NCBI GenBank assembly: GCA_019116865.1
Contig: DXAW01000028.1
Span: 1-64,000 of the forward strand
Length of the DNA: 64,000 bases
Direction: 5' to 3'
Source: Candidatus Coprenecus stercoravium
GTDB taxonomy: Bacteria; Bacteroidota; Bacteroidia; Bacteroidales; UBA932
Position 1 is the stretch's first letter, and each line of letters starts with the position of its first letter. Shown here piece by piece: positions 55,699 to 64,000 of the stretch. The notes below the pieces were generated by a model. It was not told the DNA's origin. It searched no databases and saw nothing but the letters and a program-made list of their open reading frames with translations. The position numbers and the translations under genes were made by a program.

Positions 55699-55824
55699 CT
55701 TTTAGGGTTATGGGGCGGCAGTTTCAAGGAGTGCGACGAATGAGCACCGGAGCTTACTTCTGTAAGTGAGGATGCGAATGAGGAGCAGCGACGCCGAAAA
55801 TGCCGTCCTAGAACCCTAAAAAAG
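55699..55824. repeat. Structured spacer element, copy B: about 126 bp bounded by an imperfect inverted repeat
   Basis: cttttagggttatggggcggca (55699-55720) pairs with tgccgtcctagaaccctaaaaaag (55801-55824); core tttcaaggagtgcgacgaatgagcaccggagcttacttctgtaagtgaggatgcgaatgaggagcagcgacgccgaaaatgcc. Confidence 0.8.
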
Positions 55825-55893
55825 GGACATAGTTCAAGGGTAGAATAGCGGTCTCCAAAACCGTTGATGGGCGTTCGAATCGCTCTGTCCCTG
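55823..55893 (+). tRNA. tRNA-Trp (anticodon CCA)
   Basis: Acceptor agggaca/tgtccct; anticodon loop ctccaaa in gcggt-ctccaaa-accgt; T-arm gggcgttcgaatcgctc. Confidence 0.92.
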
Positions 55894-55976
55894 CAAGATA
55901 CCGGATTGTTACGGATCCGGCATTTTAACGACGGCTCGAGGCAAGCTTCCGGCTGACAGCCGACAAAACATTAAAA

Positions 55977-56171
55977 ATGAGCAAAGTATCAGTTTACGTA
56001 AAAGAGTCGTACAAGGAGCTGACTCAAAAGGTCAGCTGGCCGTCATGGAACCAGCTTCAAAGTTCGGCTATTGTCGTGATGGTGGCATCTGTCATCCTCG
56101 CTGCGATAATTTTCCTTATGGACTTCGTGTTCAGACATTTGATGACCACGATCTATAATTTATTGTATTAG
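55977..56171 (+). CDS. secE: Preprotein translocase subunit SecE
   Basis: MSKVSVYVKESYKELTQKVSWPSWNQLQSSAIVVMVASVILAAIIFLMDFVFRHLMTTIYNLLY. Confidence 0.95.
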   Translation: MSKVSVYVKESYKELTQKVSWPSWNQLQSSAIVVMVASVILAAIIFLMDFVFRHLMTTIYNLLY

Positions 56172-56176
56172 ACGCA

Positions 56177-56731
56177 ATGGCTGAGCTGGAAAAGAAATGG
56201 TATGTCATCCGGGTCGCCGGAGGTAAGGAGAAAAAGGCTAAGGAATATATTGAGAGCGAGTTGAAAGCACTCGGTCTCGATAATTACGTATCCCAGATTC
56301 TCATTCCCACCGAAAAGATCTATCAGGTACGCAACGGTAAGAAGGTAAGCAAGGAAAGTATATTCTTCCCCGGCTATATTCTTATTGAGGCGCACTTGAC
56401 CGGCGAGCTGCAGCACATCATCAGAAACATTCCGCACGTATCCGGATTCCTCACGGAAAGACAGGGCAAGGACAAGGAGCCTATCCCTCTCAGACCCTCC
56501 GAGGTCAACCGCATACTGGGAATCGTAGACGAGCAGCTCGAGCAGGATGAGGAAAACATCACTCCGTTTGTCATTGGCGAGGCTGTCAAGATTACCGACG
56601 GACCTTTCAACGGTTTCGACGGTACTATTGAGGAGATTCTCCAGGACAAGAAGAAGCTCAAAGTGATGGTCAAGATTTTCGGACGTAAGACTCTTTTGGA
56701 ACTCAACTTTGTTCAAGTAGTTAAAGAATAA
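56177..56731 (+). CDS. nusG: Transcription termination/antitermination protein NusG
   Basis: [24 protein letters not shown]...[12 protein letters not shown]...[49 protein letters not shown]. Confidence 0.97.
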   Translation: MAELEKKWYVIRVAGGKEKKAKEYIESELKALGLDNYVSQILIPTEKIYQVRNGKKVSKESIFFPGYILIEAHLTGELQHIIRNIPHVSGFLTERQGKDKEPIPLRPSEVNRILGIVDEQLEQDEENITPFVIGEAVKITDGPFNGFDGTIEEILQDKKKLKVMVKIFGRKTLLELNFVQVVKE

Positions 56732-56745
56732 ATCTAGTAGTAATT

Positions 56746-57192
56746 ATGGCCAAAGAAATTGCCGCATTTATTAAATTGCAGATAAAAGGCGGTGCCGCGA
56801 ATCCCTCACCTCCAGTAGGACCGGCTCTCGGTTCGAAGGGCGTGAACATCATGGATTTCTGCAAACAATTCAATGCCCGTACTCAGGACAAAGCCGGAAA
56901 AGTGCTGCCTGTGATTATTACAGTCTACAGCGATAAATCCTTTACATTTGTTGTAAAGCAGCCCCCTGTAGCCGTACAGATCAAAGAGGCCGCAAAACTG
57001 TCCAAAGGCTCTGCCGAGCCCAACCGCAGCAAGGTCGGCTCGCTTACCTGGGAGCAGGTAAAGGCTATCGCTCAGGACAAGATGCCTGACATGAATGCAT
57101 TCACACTCAAGTCTGCAATGAAAATGGTAGCTGGTACTGCCAGAAGCATGGGTGTTACTGTAACGGGAACATTTCCTGAAGATATAAAATAA
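56746..57192 (+). CDS. rplK: 50S ribosomal protein L11
   Basis: [53 protein letters not shown]. Confidence 0.99.
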   Translation: MAKEIAAFIKLQIKGGAANPSPPVGPALGSKGVNIMDFCKQFNARTQDKAGKVLPVIITVYSDKSFTFVVKQPPVAVQIKEAAKLSKGSAEPNRSKVGSLTWEQVKAIAQDKMPDMNAFTLKSAMKMVAGTARSMGVTVTGTFPEDIK

Positions 57193-57201
57193 TCACGCGC
57201 T

Positions 57202-57903
57202 ATGAGTAAATTGACTAAAAACCAGAAGACAGCTGTCGAGAAGGTTGATTTCGGGAAACAGTACAGACTCTTGGAGGCCTGCAAGCTGGTCAAGGAGACC
57301 AACTATGCCAAATTTGACGCCTCTGTGGACATGGCTGTACGTCTCGGAGTCGATCCCCGTAAGGCTAACCAGATGGTACGTGGCGTCGTGACCCTTCCTC
57401 ACGGAACAGGAAAAGTGACCCGCGTACTCGTATTGTGCACCCCCGATAAGGAGAATGAAGCCCGTGAGGCTGGTGCCGACTATGTAGGTTTGGATGAATT
57501 CGTTGAGAAAATCAAAGGAGGCTGGACCGATGTGGATGTTGTCATCTGTACTCCCTCTGTCATGGGTAAGGTAGGTGCCCTCGGCCGTATCCTCGGTCCG
57601 CGCGGCCTGATGCCTAACCCCAAGACAGGTACTGTGACAATGGAAATCGGAAAGGCTGTAAAAGAAGTGAAAGCCGGTAAAATCGACTTCAAGGTGGACA
57701 AGACCGGTATCGTTCACGCAGCTATCGGCAAGGTTTCATTCGAAGCCGAGCAGCTCGCCGAGAACGCACAGGAGCTTCTCAACACAATCGCCAAACTGAA
57801 ACCTCAGTCCCTGAAAGGAACTTACGTGAAGAGTGTTTTCATCTCTTCTACTATGAGCCCCGGTATTTGCATAGATTCCAAAACTTTCAGTGCTGCTGAA
57901 TAA
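57202..57903 (+). CDS. rplA: 50S ribosomal protein L1
   Basis: [36 protein letters not shown] and [19 protein letters not shown]. Confidence 0.99.
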   Translation: MSKLTKNQKTAVEKVDFGKQYRLLEACKLVKETNYAKFDASVDMAVRLGVDPRKANQMVRGVVTLPHGTGKVTRVLVLCTPDKENEAREAGADYVGLDEFVEKIKGGWTDVDVVICTPSVMGKVGALGRILGPRGLMPNPKTGTVTMEIGKAVKEVKAGKIDFKVDKTGIVHAAIGKVSFEAEQLAENAQELLNTIAKLKPQSLKGTYVKSVFISSTMSPGICIDSKTFSAAE

Positions 57904-57918
57904 TTAATTTAGAGTATC

Positions 57919-58443
57919 ATGAGAAAAGAGGAAAAAGCACAGATTATAGATCAGGTTGCGGCTCAGTTGTCTGAGACTCCCAACTTCTATGTAACCGACA
58001 TATCGGGCCTCAATGCGGAAAATACAACAGCTCTCCGCAGGGCTTGCTTCGAGAAGGAAGTAAAATTGATGGTCGTTAAGAACACTCTGTTCATCAAGGC
58101 TCTTGAGAAGATTGAGGGACAGGCTGTAGAGGCCATCAAGCCCATCATGGAAGGCTCATCCGCTATAATGTTCACTACTACCCCCAACACCCCCGCCAAA
58201 CTCATCAAGGAATACGGAGAAAAGATGGGCAAGCCGGTGCTGAAGGGTGCGTATGTTCAGGATTGCGCATATATCGGCGCCGAGAATCTTGAGGTTCTCG
58301 TCAACATCAAGTCCCGTGAGGAACTCATCGGTGAAATCATCGGTCTGCTGCAGTCTCCTGCACGCAACGTTATCTCCGCTCTGCAGGCTTCTGCCGGCGG
58401 AAAAGTCGCAGGACTTGTCAAGACCTTATCGGAAAAAGAATAA
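57919..58443 (+). CDS. rplJ: 50S ribosomal protein L10
   Basis: MRKEEKAQIIDQVAAQLSETPNFYVTDISGLNAENTTALRRACFEKEVKLMVVKNTL. Confidence 0.97.
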   Translation: MRKEEKAQIIDQVAAQLSETPNFYVTDISGLNAENTTALRRACFEKEVKLMVVKNTLFIKALEKIEGQAVEAIKPIMEGSSAIMFTTTPNTPAKLIKEYGEKMGKPVLKGAYVQDCAYIGAENLEVLVNIKSREELIGEIIGLLQSPARNVISALQASAGGKVAGLVKTLSEKE

Positions 58444-58475
58444 AAATAAAACAAACAATTTAATAATTAGAAATC

Positions 58476-58853
58476 ATGGCAGATATCAAAAAATTTGCGG
58501 AAGAATTAGTTAACCTTACAGTTAAAGAAGTTCATGAACTCGCACAGGTACTGAAGGAGGAATATGGAATCGAGCCTGCAGCAGCCGCTGCAGTAGCAGT
58601 AGCCGCTCCCGCAGCAGGCGGAGCAGCAGCTGAGGCTGAGCAGACACAGTTCGATGTTATCCTGACCTCTGCCGGACAGGCTAAACTCCAGATTGTAAAG
58701 GTCGTTAAGGAGATTACCGGTCTCGGACTGAAGGAAGCTAAAGACCTCGTAGACAAGGTTCCTGCTCCCGTAAAGGAGAAAGTATCCAAAGCTGAAGCTG
58801 AACAGGTAAAAGCACAACTCGAAGAAGCAGGCGGAGAAGTTGAAGTTAAATAA
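58476..58853 (+). CDS. rplL: 50S ribosomal protein L7/L12
   Basis: [67 protein letters not shown]. Confidence 0.99.
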   Translation: MADIKKFAEELVNLTVKEVHELAQVLKEEYGIEPAAAAAVAVAAPAAGGAAAEAEQTQFDVILTSAGQAKLQIVKVVKEITGLGLKEAKDLVDKVPAPVKEKVSKAEAEQVKAQLEEAGGEVEVK

Positions 58854-58883
58854 ACATACTCTATCCCGCTGACGGGAAAATTC

Positions 58884-58918
58884 AGGTTTAGGGTCCTCCC
58901 GGGACTCTAAACCTTTTT
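58884..58918 (+). terminator. Attenuator/terminator-like hairpin between rplL and rpoB
   Basis: aggtttagggtcc (58884-58896) / ggactctaaacct (58902-58914), 13-bp stem with one G-U, 5-nt loop, followed by tttt. Confidence 0.75.
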
Positions 58919-58956
58919 GTCGTTTTCAAAGTTTATCTTCAACAAAACCGGATACA

Positions 58957-62778
<3,822 letters not shown>

Positions 62779-62798
62779 TTTTTGTATTGGATAAATAG

Positions 62799-64000
<1,202 letters not shown>

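Noticed and set aside
55895-55960. Small inverted repeats (ccggat...atccgg; ggctgacagcc) between tRNA-Trp and secE
   Set aside because: Arms too short to distinguish from chance without a folding calculation.

Overview
The window is a gene-dense chromosomal segment from a member of the Bacteroidota, probably Bacteroidales. I base this on TAnnTTTG-type promoters, SusC/TonB-type receptors, a Bat (aerotolerance) operon, a BACON-domain lipoprotein and type-B L31. Most of it is housekeeping: kdsB, queD, polA, an ECF sigma factor, rsmG, rpmH, ruvC, serS, rpmA/rplU, cobB-like Sir2, glmM/namZ-like, moxR-DUF58-Bat operon, truA, exbB/exbD/tonB, aroK, topo IV/gyrase A, era, rluB-like, aroE, a SpoU methyltransferase, lysS, recJ, threonine aldolase, two tandem MFS genes, ssb, purA and dxs. 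It ends in a tRNA(Thr-Tyr-Gly-Thr)-tuf-tRNA(Trp)-secE-nusG-rplKAJL-rpoBC locus. I saw no CRISPR array, prophage, transposase or obvious defence island. The observations most worth a second look are: (i) an unexplained structured repeat (about 120 bp) in the tRNA/tuf spacers, whose copies keep inverted-repeat pairing while the sequence diverges; (ii) a 44-bp near-perfect direct repeat that duplicates the tonB 3' end around a small palindromic insert; (iii) a BatB-BatC fusion with an internal signal-peptide-like segment and a Q/N-rich tract; (iv) an ATPase-fold protein with degenerate Walker motifs, translationally coupled to a sirtuin; (v) a DNA polymerase I that appears to have lost its proofreading residues; (vi) terminator-like hairpins inside coding sequence; and (vii) a set of genes whose -7 elements sit 4-6 nt from the start codon, suggesting leaderless mRNAs. 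All calls come from reading the sequence and recalling protein families. No searches were run.
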